From NCBI GenBank assembly GCA_949130495.1, contig OX422210.1:498395760-498459759 (forward strand): a DNA stretch of 64,000 bases, given 5' to 3'. This DNA comes from Sambucus nigra (lineage: Eukaryota; Streptophyta; Magnoliopsida; Dipsacales; Adoxaceae). The position numbers and the translations under genes are program-made. Below, piece after piece: positions 1 to 9,967 of this stretch. Numbering within the stretch: the first letter of the stretch is position 1; every line of letters begins with the position of its first letter. The notes under the pieces are model-generated. The model was not told the DNA's origin. It did not search any database and saw only the letters and a list, made by a program, of their open reading frames with translations.

Positions 1-8
1 ATGATGCA

Positions 9-614
9 TTGATTGATGATCTTAGGGCACGGGAGAAGACTCTTCCGGGGAAACTAGAATACGTTGAGGGTGAGAGAGATGGTCTTCGTGTTTTGATAGA
101 GGCTATGAAGAAGGAGATTCTAGAGTTTGAGGAGTCTAGGCATTTCCTCGAGTCTAGAATTAGTGAGCTTGAGGAAATATTGAGAGAACCGAGTAAGGTT
201 AAGTTTGATTTGGAGGCTAGGTTGAAAATTTTGGATACAATGTTAGGCACTGTACAAATCAAGGATAATAGATGCGGTATAGGCTTAGATGATCGTATTG
301 CTCCCATTCCTAAAGCCAACCTCAATCGTGTGAGAGAGCCAACTAGAAACATTAGGAGAGGTCCACATTTAGGTAACATTCCTCACCGTGTTTACACTTC
401 CACTCATTGGGGTAAGAAGGGTTACCTTAGACATTTTTGCTAGAACCTTAGAAATGCTCCTAAGAAGTTTAAAAATAAAGTCGTTTCGGTTCCCAAAACT
501 CCCATGCGTCGTTACACACCTATTTGGATTAGGAAATTGGACTTAGAGGCTTTAGGAATTAAATTTCATGCCTCTCGTTTGCTTGCACATGATACTTCCC
601 ATGATAAATTTTAA
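9..614 (+). pseudogene. Copia (SIRE-type) gag C-terminal remnant
   Basis: Residues 1-75 are a charged, helix-prone segment, the coiled-coil-like part of SIRE-type Gag. A degraded zinc knuckle follows: GKKGYLRHFC keeps the glycine-rich core and last cysteine, but the first two cysteines read Ser and Trp and the histidine reads Tyr. An in-frame TAG at 441-443 interrupts the frame; readable sequence then continues in the same frame (KNKVVSVPK, YTPIWIRKLDLEALG) to a TAA at 612-614. Gag would package element RNA in cytoplasmic particles; this copy cannot, having lost zinc ligands and frame. The N-terminus is outside the window. Confidence 0.6.
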
Positions 615-1133
615 GAATAATTGTGTTGGCATGTTTGTCATATGCTAGTCTTGCTTCATGATATATATTTGTTAGTGTTATGATATATCTATCTCTTTGT
701 ATTATAGTTTTCTTTTATTTGAGTCTTATGAAAAAATACAAAAAGATTTTTGGTTTCATATATTTTTGAAAATACAAATAGATTTTATTTTTGGGTCAAA
801 ATATTTTGAAAAACACAAAAAGAGTTTCGGTTCTTGTGACGTAGTTTACACTTGATGTGGCATATTGGTGTGCTTGGACCCGCTTCATTCCATATTTTCA
901 CGTGGTTAGTACATTTGGTCATGATCTTGGATGAAAAGATTGATCTTATCCATTTGTTTAATGGGGTTATTTCGAAGTTGATTTTCATTTTAATTCAACT
1001 ATGTATATGCCATCGCACACATGCACAATATTATATAAATGTTTGACTTCTCATGCATATATGAGTTTAATGAGATTTTCTCCTCTAAATTTTGCCATCT
1101 ATGTGCATATTAGACTCGGGGGGAGTTATGCAT

Positions 1134-2039
1134 GTAAGAACCGTTGTCTGTGAGGATTTATATTGCATATGAAAAAATGATGAGTGTGTACGAGAAAGGG
1201 CTGCGAGAGTATAATGAATTCTTCGTAAAAGCCACCATTTAAAAGTGCCTAAGAAAAAATTAAGGCAATTAAAAGAAAAATATGAAAAAAATGGGGCCTA
1301 TAGGAATTCTCTTAAAAAGGGAAATTAGAACCTCAAAAGAAAAAGATATATCAATTAGTTTGATGACATTTAGCAACCAATTAGAGCTTTTTTAACGTGT
1401 CTTTGTGTTTGGATTATGATTCATTTGTGATAGTTACACACATTCACTCCATTCCATATTTTAGCACATTGATATTATGTTGACGCGTAACTCGTGTTAA
1501 TTTTGAGTCAGTTTTGTTATTATTTTTCGTACATCTGATGTTTATATTTTTAGGTAGGTTTTAAACTATTTTTGGGTTGGAATTGTGATTTTTTGACGTC
1601 GTTAGAATGACTTCCCCGAGTCATTTGAACGACTTCTGCACGTCGCTCGATCTCTGGTTCTAATGAGGTTCACGCGAGTTGAAATTGACGTACAGTGTTT
1701 GGTCGTTAGATAGGACTCTTCGAATGAGCTTCGAATGAGTGGCTACACTATTAGGTCGTTAGCAGCGAGCCTTCATGTTTGAACAACCTATATTGGTTTT
1801 TAAGATTTTTTCTCTATTTCAGTACCTGCTTCGTACATAATTTTGATATTATGATTTGGTACTTCTGGATTATTTTGGACAGTTTATATATGAAGTCGAT
1901 TTTGATTATTCATGCTTAGTTCTTACACTGCATTGATTAAGAGTCACATAATTTGATATTGATGATTGTTTCATGTGACTGTTGACTTGCTATAATTTTA
2001 CATATTTTGATTTTTATAAGCTAGTTGATCATGTTTATC
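1134..2039 (+). other. Candidate SIRE-type LTR, cut by the LINE
   Basis: It starts TGTAAGAACC after a G-rich tract and contains a palindrome cluster at 1595-1765, similar in placement to those inside the LTRs at 18080 and 21703. No CA end is identifiable before the LINE insertion. Boundaries are inferred. Confidence 0.35.
1595..1765. repeat. Cluster of imperfect GTCGTT/AACGAC palindromes
   Basis: Repeated half-sites (GTCGTTAGAATGAC, GTCATTTGAACGAC, GGTCGTTAG) are spread over about 170 bp. They are degenerate relatives of the TCGTTCAAACGA cluster at 18441-18548. Confidence 0.45.
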
Positions 2040-2052
2040 TAGATTTGCTTTT
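2040..2052. repeat. Left target-site duplication of the LINE
   Basis: TAGATTTGCTTTT, matching 17206-17218 (TAGATTTTCTTTT) at 12 of 13 bases. The LINE body lies exactly between the two. Confidence 0.75.
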
Positions 2053-2064
2053 TAACGACTACCT

Positions 2065-3747
2065 ATGGCAATCCTACTTCTGAATCCAACACCTAAACTG
2101 CCCGACATTGATAGGGACAAAGCCAAAATCTTTGCCTCTGTTCTAAACAGTTCTCCATCAGATCAAATAATCAATACCAAACAATACGAATGCTATAAAG
2201 GAGAACCTATGATTACTTTCTCAGAAGAAGAAAATATCAAACTTGCTGACCCATACAAATTCTCTCTCATCGAAAGATTTACAGGTGATAGACCATCCAT
2301 GGAATCAATTCGTAAAGCTTTTATAACCTTTTCTCTCAAAGCTGCCTTTTCTATAGGCCTTCTTGACGAGAAACATATTTTAATAAAACTTTTATGTGAG
2401 GAAGATTATATGCGCATTTGCCTGCGTGATCAGTGGTACATATTCAAATCCTCCATAAAAATCATGAAATTGACATATGATTTTACACCAGGTCAAGATA
2501 GTTCTATTCTTCCCATCTGGTTATCTCTTCCACATCTTCCTGTTCACTTATTTGCAAAACCAGCCTTATTTGCCATTGCAAAATTAATTGGTATCCCTCT
2601 AAAAGTTGATGAAGCCACTGATAATGTTACTAGAACAAGCCTTGCGAGACTTTGTGTTGAGATTGACATCGCCAAAAAACTTCCAAACAGATTACGAATA
2701 TGCTGTGGAAAGAAAAGCTTCTGGCAACGAGTCACATACAAGAATGTCCCCATGTATTGGACATGGCAAGGTGGATTGCTGTTTTGATTCTGAAACTGGG
2801 GGAAATATACTCAAGTTCATCAAAATACTGAGGAGACAAATAAGCCAAAGACAGATACCAAGAAAGATAAGGAAATCAACAACCAGATTGAGCAAGGTGT
2901 AAAAGTGAGTATTAACCCTAAACCAACTGGTATATGGGTTGAAAAACCAGTTAGAAAAGGGATTCAAATACGAGATAACGTCCAGAAAGATCAGGAGCTC
3001 AGAGTTAAAGGTAAAAATCCACACATGCTCATACAAGAAATTACTAAACATGGGCTTGCCTCAACCTCACTCACAGGTACGATCATCAACGCCGCGAAAA
3101 ACCAAGTAGACGAAGAGGAATTATTTAGTCCGCGAATGATGGAAACGAATCACAATGTGGTGGAGAAAATCCCACAAAATGAGGAAACAGATTCTATGGT
3201 TACAAATGATCAGGTTGTTACACACAACCAATTTCAAATATTGATATCGGATGAGGAAGACCAGGAGGAAGGTGAGATTCTGCCAAATCTTCAAAACACT
3301 TTAAGTAGTAAAACCACGTGCCTTAATAATAAAACCTACACCCCTCCAATAGTCCAAATCCCAAAAAATAGCTGGAAGCCTTTGTGGAAATCAGACGATG
3401 ACGTACTTTTATTGGAAACAAATTTAGTCCCGAGTTTGAAGGAAGATTTTCAAAACTTCTCCAAGCAACTTACCCAAAAAATTTCTTGCTTTCAAACAAT
3501 TAAACCTTGCCCACCAAACACTCCTATTGATATAACTCTAGACCTTACTCAACCTGCTCCTTCTAAACCCTACCCAGAAAATAAATCCATTATAGAAATT
3601 GTCCTTCCAGTAGCTAAACCACAGGAAGATACTGGCAGTGGAGGAAAATACAAACAGAAGAAAATAAAGAAGAAGAATGGAGGCAGTACTGGATTGTCAA
3701 GCATTCAAATAAGAGTTGGGGGTAACTCTTCAAAAACTTCTCTCTAA
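2065..3747 (+). pseudogene. LINE ORF1, DUF4283-type nucleic-acid-binding protein (broken)
   Basis: The first 240 codons match the plant LINE ORF1 pattern: a DUF4283-like domain (about residues 60-180) ending in the family motif resembling SFWQRVTYKNVPMY, just before the expected CCHC knuckle. The knuckle has decayed: the frame reads WTWQGG where Cys/His ligands should be, and TGA stops fall at 2785-2787 and 2791-2793. The same frame continues as a long acidic/lysine-rich tail to the stop at 3747, with a basic C-terminus rich in Lys (residues KQKKIKKKNGG). ORF1 would bind LINE RNA. ATG at 2065 was chosen as the first in-frame start after the TSD. Confidence 0.75.
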
Positions 3748-3758
3748 CTTCATCAGTC

Positions 3759-6148
3759 ATGATAAATATCCTTTTTTGGAATATTCGCGGAGTTGGAAAC
3801 AATTCTTCTATAAGAAGTCTCAAAAGAACCATCAGGAAGTATGCCATAATCTTGGAAGCTTTACAAGAACCAAAGATTGATGATTATAATCTTCAAGAGG
3901 TATGTCCTAAATTGAAGTTTTATGGAGGTATATCTAATTGTAATAGAAAAATTTGGATAATGTGGAAATCCACTTGTGATTTTACTATCATTAGTGATAA
4001 AACACAACTGTTAGCAATTTCAATATACCTGCCTCAATTGGGTGGCAATGCCCTTTTTTCAACAGTCTATGCTAGGTGTAATAAAGAGGATAAAAGATAT
4101 TTATGGGATGGAATAAATCATCTTGCTTCATTGAACTTTAGCAAGTGGATTTTGGGAGGTGATTTCAATATAATCTCTTCTCATGATGAAAAGCAAGGTG
4201 GTAACCTGGTGAACCAGCAAGCTATATTAGAGTTTAATTCCTCTATGATTCAAGCAGGTCTAAAAGAAGTGGCTTATAACGGAGGTAAGTTTACATGGTG
4301 TAATAATCGAATTGATGACGCTAGAATTTAGGCCTGATTGGATCGAATCTTGGGAAATGAAGGCTGGTTCAAAAGTAAATTCATGTCCTCTGTGGAACAT
4401 CTAAACCGAGCTACTTCAGACCATGCCCCCTTGCTTCTCAAGCTGCGATTTCCTAATGATGATAGGCCTAAACAGTTCAGATTCCAAAATATGTGGATTA
4501 CCCATCATTCTTTTTTATCAGTAGTTACTACAACTTGGAACAATACTGTGGAAGGTAGACATATGAATTCTTTTTTAAGCAAACTAAAGTTGGTTAAAAA
4601 AGCCCTTCAAGCTTGGAATAAGAAGTTTTCAGCAACATATTCTCGAGGGTTCAAAAAGCTGAAGAGGAACTCATTATCAAAGAATCCATGTACGACACCT
4701 ATCCTACAGATGAGAATAGAGAAACTTGGCATAAAGCTACAACCTTCTTTAACAAAGAACTCAAGATTGAGGAAACATTCTGGAAGCAAAAGGCAAATTT
4801 AAAGTGGGTGCAACATGGTGATCAAAACTCCTCTTATTTTCATTCGTTGTTTAAAAAAAATGCAATAGCCTAACCATTCACAAAATTAAAAAAGAGGAAG
4901 GTGAATGGTTAGAAAAAGAAGTTGATATTGAAAATGAACTCATTGTTCATTTTCAATATCTTCTTGGTACTACTTCGTCTTTTTGCAATAATGACTCCAT
5001 TTTTGAAAGCATCCCAAAGATAATAACTGAGGACATAAATTCTATGCTTTCGGATGTTCCTTCAAAATTAGAAATCAAAAATGCCATTTTCTCTCTTGCA
5101 AAGAATAGTGCAGCAGGTCCTGATGGGTTTAATGGGTCATTTTTTCAAACTTGTTGGAATATCATAAAAAAGGATTTAATTTTGGCTATTCATTCTTTTT
5201 TTCTTGGAGATGAAATTCTAATGTGTTGGACCTCCACTAATATTATTTTGATTCCCAAATCTGAAAATCCATCATTTTACAAAGATTATAGACCCATTAG
5301 TCTATGTAATTTTTCAAATAAAATCATTTAAAAAATTCTTACAAACAGAATTGGGAGTGTCCTTCCCAATATTATCTCACCTTCTCAAGCAGGATTTATC
5401 AAAGATCGATCAATCTCGGACAACATTTTGCTGGCCCAAGAACTTTTATCATCATTCAATAAACAAGTCCGTGGTGGCAACTTAGTGGTGAAGCTTGATA
5501 TGTCCAAAGCTTATGATCGGCTTTCTTGGCAATTTATTCTCAAGATGCTTAGAGCTTTTGGTTTTTGTGAAACTTGGATTGACATGATATGGTGGATAAT
5601 TTCAAACTGTTGGTATTCTATCCTGATTAATGAAAAACCATGTGGATTCTTCAAGTCTAACCGTGGAGTGCGTCAAGGAGATCCTCTATCGCCAGCGTTA
5701 TTTGTCATTGCTAGTGAAGCTCTTAATGGAGGCATTCAAAATTTGGTTTTGCAAAAAAAAATTAATCATTTTTCAATCCCAAATGGGTGCCCACTAATTA
5801 CCTCTCTATCATTCGCAGATGATATTCTCTTCTTCATAAATAGTCACAAAACATCTCTTATCAATTTCATGAATTTTCTTGCTGATTACGAATCACATTC
5901 GGGACAACTAGTCAATAAAAGTAAGAGTTGTTTCATCACACCCGCCAAATGTAGTCGCACAAGAGCTTCTCAGATTAAAAAAAAATCGGATTTCAGCAGT
6001 AAACGCTTCCAATTAAATACTTGGGAGTCCCGTTATTCATTGGTAGAAAGCGCAGAAATCTTTTCAACCCCTTAGTCGTGAAAGCAGCTTCAAAAATTTC
6101 GAGATGGAACAGCCGAGTTCTATCCCATGCTGGTCGATCAGTGCTTAT
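3759..6148 (+). pseudogene. LINE ORF2 N-terminal part: endonuclease and reverse transcriptase (broken)
   Basis: ORF2 starts MINILFWNIRGVGN, the usual plant L1 ORF2 start. Endonuclease motifs appear in order: WNIRG, LQEPK, GGDFN, then SDHAP after two in-frame stops (TAG and TGA near 4329-4337), both explainable by C-to-T or G-to-A changes. The RT follows: SAAGPDGFNG, DYRPISLCN, SQAGFIKDRSI, LDMSKAYDRLSW, GVRQGDPLSPALF and the catalytic FADD near 5813-5824. Frameshifts lie near 4650, 4860 and in an A-run near 5975; a TAA falls at 5329-5331. The frame is then cut by the LTR element and resumes at 16146. The protein would nick target DNA and prime reverse transcription from it. Confidence 0.9.
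6144..6148. repeat. Left target-site duplication of the 6149-16140 LTR element
   Basis: CTTAT, repeated at 16141-16145. Removing the element plus one copy rejoins LINE ORF2 in a sensible reading (SVL then IKSVVQTM). Confidence 0.9.
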
Positions 6149-7253
6149 TGTGACACCTCGCCTAATTAAACATCGAGTGATCAGGCCTTTATTAAATTAA
6201 AACAGGTTTCTCAAATGGTTCATTCTTAGCATCACTGTCGAAATTTTTTTAATTACTAATCACCTAAGTGAAAATTAGACCGGTGCCAAAATTTTATCTT
6301 TCTTAAATAGATAGATCAACCATACGAAAAGATAGCAAAACAAATATCATGTTAAAACTCAAACCAACAAAGTATAAGTACAACAACACAAGAGTATTAC
6401 CGAATAAACCATCGGCTAAAAATACAAAACAACAATAGAACAACTACTAATCTGCAACTAACATCTAAGACTGATACTGGACTACAAGTCCATACATAGA
6501 ATAGGGTGAGATCCTGTACAAGATCTGAATGGGAGATATCGTCTAGTCAAAATCCTGTAAGCATCCATTGTGCTACATCTTCAAATCCCTGGAATGAAAT
6601 CATCATACATGGCGTCCTTGTGGTTGGACACCTAAAAGGTTTTGAAAATATTTTATAGCAAGAGTTAGTACTCAAAATATTTAGCAAGTGTTTATCACAA
6701 TATAAAATGCGGTTATTGATTACACATGTTAGGTTCTCGTACACTCTCATGAGTTTGCTCACCCCTCATCTTCTATGCACACCTAACGTTCTACACTTAG
6801 CCCACCTAGTCATATCTTCCAAGCTAGCTAGGACTAAGTAATCATCTGAACTTACCTATACTTAAGTTCTCGTATCGCCCACACAGTACATCCATTTCAT
6901 TAACATCTCGCGAAGGTTAATTAATACTCAAGTAACATTTCACCTATGTTATGTTTCAAAACTTCTCATTTAGTTTCACTACTAAATTTCTACAATTTTC
7001 ACAATTTCTATCTTCTCACTTTTGTAATTAAGTTGCACTACTTAATTTACTAAATAGATATTCTCTATCAAATGTTACGTTCGTAATTAAGTTTCACTAC
7101 TTAATTTACCAGTTCGGTAAGTATTCTTTAAATACATAATATATATCAATCTACTAATACACAGAAGTATAATATCATCAAGTATATATTTCACACATAA
7201 TATATACTAAATATCAGTAATTATTATTTGTCCTTTTTACACACGTGAGGACT

Positions 7254-7623
7254 CTTGGTTCGGAATGATTCATAGACCCCAAGTAAGAATTGGTTCGGAA
7301 TGATACATCGGCCCCAATTATTTATACACACAAATTAAGAATTGGTTCGGAATGATACACCGACCCCAATTATTTATATACACAAATTAAGAATTGGTCC
7401 GGAATGATACATCGACCCTAATTATTTATATACACAAATTCTGGCTCGGACTCCTTCATCACGCCACCAGTACAAAGGTTTGGTTCGGCATTTTACATCG
7501 ACCCCAAACATATAATAACCCTATGTTAGTTCGGAATATCTCATCGACCCTAACATAGTAATTTCGGTATACTTCTCTTAACCTAAAAGTTCATACAATT
7601 CAATAGGTACACGCCCGACCTAT
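7254..7623 (-). repeat. Array of short hairpins with covarying stems (3' LTR)
   Basis: About eight units of roughly 30-38 nt share a core (TTCGGAATGATACATCGACC in plus reading). Each is flanked by a different complementary stem: CTTGG/CCAAG at 7254-7283, AATTGG/CCAATT at 7288-7319 and 7340-7371, CTGG/CCAG at 7441-7470, GTTTGG/CCAAAC at 7478-7509, CTATGTTAG/CTAACATAG at 7521-7558, ATAGGT/ACCTAT at 7603-7623. The unit at 7391-7422 has one mismatch. Stem sequence changes while pairing is kept. Confidence 0.75.
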
Positions 7624-8032
7624 CAACCATGTTCGTACGTAATATTTTATTCTCTTATATATGCCGTACAATATTCGTTTTAGGATTTATTTCATTAATC
7701 GCATTTATTGAGTATTCACACAACTCTAAGGGTCCTAGTTACCCCTCACATATAATTTCAGTAGTTTTTACTTACCCCACTGGTCTACTTGAATTGACTT
7801 TACCTCGCCTCGTAACTCAATTCCAAATTTACCGATGCTCTACTAAATCGAATTATTCTCGTTGGTCCATAGCCCAAGTCCTACACTCAATGGCCTTATC
7901 GGACCTCAATAATATACCTACTGGTCTTATTCCCACTCCCATATAAGTATAATATAAATGCTAGGATACTCATTCACTCCCGAAAATCAAAGAAACCTCA
8001 AACACAAAAAATTTGGAGAAAAACAGCTTACG

Positions 8033-8093
8033 TCGATCGATCGACTACTGGGTTCGATCGATCGATCGACAATTCGAGATCAATCGATCGATC
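8033..8093 (-). repeat. Palindrome cluster (TCGATCGATCGA) in the 3' LTR
   Basis: Three self-complementary ATCGATCGAT-type blocks at roughly 20-bp spacing, about 1.08-1.14 kb from the LTR start read on the minus strand. The other LTR has a shorter version at 15021-15057. Confidence 0.7.
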
Positions 8094-9177
8094 AAACAGG
8101 GACAAACGCAGTTCGTCTTCTTCGTTAACCTCTTCCTCCATTAACAAATCTCCAAACTACATTATAGTCCACCAAACTTCGACCCAATGGTCCTAACATA
8201 TTTCCACATATACTAAGACAATTTCTAACGTTTCAAATACATCAAAACCTCAATATATTTAAAGGAATTGTGGATTAAACCTAAGATTTCTTGAAAACCC
8301 TAACTATGGTGTTCTTCCCATAATTTCATTCAAACCCAAATTTTATTCCGAAATACTCATCAAGTCAAATCTGAATATTATTCCTCTACATATGTTACAT
8401 CATTCTACACGCAATTCCTATCCCAACATGTATAAATATCATTACTTCCTTTTCAAAATATGAGTTTAACAAAATCATTCAAAATACCACACACATGGGT
8501 ATTATAACTTTATAATCTTTGTAATAAACAACTTGCCTTGATAGAGGGTCCCTGATTTCGTGATTGTTGATGATGTTTGATTGATTTTTTCCTTCAATCC
8601 TCCTTCCCAACAAGTTCGTGGTGACAATCTCCTTTGAATCCTTCCCAATTCTTTCTTTTGCCTTGAGAATTATTTCTCTCTTATCTCTAGTGGCTATGGT
8701 GTGTTTTCATGGGCTTTCTAACCCTAACCCCTCTTTCATACGGCTGATAAAAGGCTCTCAAATTCGTAGGTCTCCTTACCATCTCATGTTAAAAGACCAA
8801 AACGCACTCGAACGATCTCGATTTAGTCCAAAATTACCCCGAGACTCAACTAGTACCCCCGGGTATACTATTTTGACTAATTTGACTCTTCCGGACTCAT
8901 ATGTGACCTCTAAATTATCATTTGAGTCACTTAAAAATATTACTCATTCTCACCCCATCACGGGCTACACGCGTTAAGTAACTATTTACCACTCGCACTA
9001 TGTAAATATATTGAGGAAATATAAATCGGTAACTATCTCTCGATCAATATTCCAAAATTATAATTTTTAATAAATCTCATTAAATTACTCCTCTTACGTA
9101 ATTTAAATTAAGCTGTATTTTCTCATTTAATTCTCCAATTTAATTAAATAGAATATTCAGAAATACGGGGTATTACA

Positions 9178-9216
9178 TACTTCCCCTCTTGCAAAGGAAT
9201 TTCGTCCTCGAAATTA
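9178..9216 (-). other. Polypurine tract and conserved 3' end of the interior
   Basis: On the minus strand, TTTCGAGGACGAAATT is followed by a purine-rich AAGAGGGGAAG tract that ends at the LTR start. This is the expected plus-strand priming site. Confidence 0.65.
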
Positions 9217-9558
9217 GGATAAGGTTGGTATTAAGGCTAAGGACCATAAATATAATTGCATCCTCTAATACCCAAAAACAAATCATAACATCCTAACGGT
9301 CACCCCAAGTACATGTCTTGTTTCATTATAAATTCTTATCGCATGTTACCGATGCCGCATATATCATAATTAAGTCTCACTACTTAATTTCTCCATAGAT
9401 TTTCCCAATCTAACGTTAATTCTTGAAATTAAGTTTCTCCCTACTTAATTTACCCTTTTAATGTATATCTCTATATATAACATCTAAGTGTCTACTATCA
9501 CTCATAAGTAGAATATTATAAGGTGTATGTTTCACACACAATATATACTTTAAGGGAG

Positions 9559-9967
9559 ATTGGTCCGTCAAAATCATCGGCCCCAATAATCCTATCATTT
9601 ACATTGGTCCGAGAATCCCTCGACCCCAAGGTAAATGTAATGCACATGTCGGTTTAGACCTTCCGTCGATACTAATATTTATCATCGATTTGGTTCGGAA
9701 AAATCATCGACCCCAAATCGATCCCTCATGTATTGGTCCGGAACATCATCGACCCCAATACAGAGATTAAGCACACTTACTATCGCACATAAGTAGGAAA
9801 ATCAATAGGTATATATATCTTACACATAACATATACTATCAACACTTATTATATAATCACCCCCCCCCCTTCTATAATACTTTTGGGGTTATTGGCTCGG
9901 AATTCCACCTCGATCACCAATAGTGATTAATTACATTGTCTCGGAATCACATCTCGAGCACCAATAT
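9559..9967 (-). repeat. Second hairpin array, inside the interior
   Basis: The same hairpin family as in the LTRs, in at least six units. Examples: ATTGG/CCAAT at 9559-9587; TTTAC plus ATTGG with one mismatch at 9598-9635; ATCGATTTGG/CCAAATCGAT, a perfect 10-bp stem, at 9684-9722; TGTATTGG/CCAATACA at 9729-9762; TATTGG/CCAATA at 9890-9922; a weaker unit near 9930-9967. The core again reads TCCGGAA...TCATCGACCCC. Confidence 0.7.

Larger units (their letters stand above)
1..2039 (+). mobile_element. Decayed SIRE-type Ty1/copia remnant: gag tail plus 3' region
   Basis: A gag C-terminal remnant (9-614) runs directly into AT-rich non-coding sequence resembling the region downstream of the copia RNase H remnant at 20193-21700; both contain GCATGTAAGAACC (near 1129 and 20640). 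A G-rich tract ends near 1126 and is followed by a TGTAAG start, as at the PPT/LTR boundary of this family. No protease, integrase or RT is seen between gag and the 3' region. The copy is therefore either pol-deleted or a gag-only non-autonomous type. The left end lies outside the window; the right side is cut by the LINE at 2040-2053. Confidence 0.5.
2053..6148 (+). mobile_element. Plant L1-type LINE, 5' part (ORF1 and most of ORF2)
   Basis: Non-LTR retrotransposon with ORF1 (DUF4283 type), 11 bp spacing, then ORF2 (AP-type endonuclease, reverse transcriptase). ORF1 begins about 12 bp after the TSD, so little or no 5' UTR remains; a short 5' truncation is likely. The body stops at the LTR-element TSD CTTAT (6144-6148) and resumes at 16146. 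The flanking target is SIRE-type copia sequence, so insertion order is copia, then LINE, then LTR element. Confidence 0.85.
6149..9177 (-). repeat. 3' LTR (minus orientation) of the Tekay-like element
   Basis: 3029 bp, visibly near-identical to 13126-16140. Contains, in plus coordinates, the hairpin array at 7254-7623 and the TCGATCGATCGA cluster at 8033-8093. Short ORFs inside it (for example 8618-8977) are antisense to the element and look incidental. Confidence 0.85.

Noticed and set aside
7254..7623. CRISPR array
   Set aside because: Regularly spaced units looked array-like, but the sequence is plant retroelement LTR, the repeats are imperfect and stems vary; no cas genes.
8618..8977. 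119-codon ORF, conserved in both LTRs (also 15527-15940)
   Set aside because: Conservation is explained by LTR identity; it is antisense to the element, with no recognisable domain.
9861..9869. C homopolymer as a telomeric or G4 element
   Set aside because: A single 9-base run without repeats.
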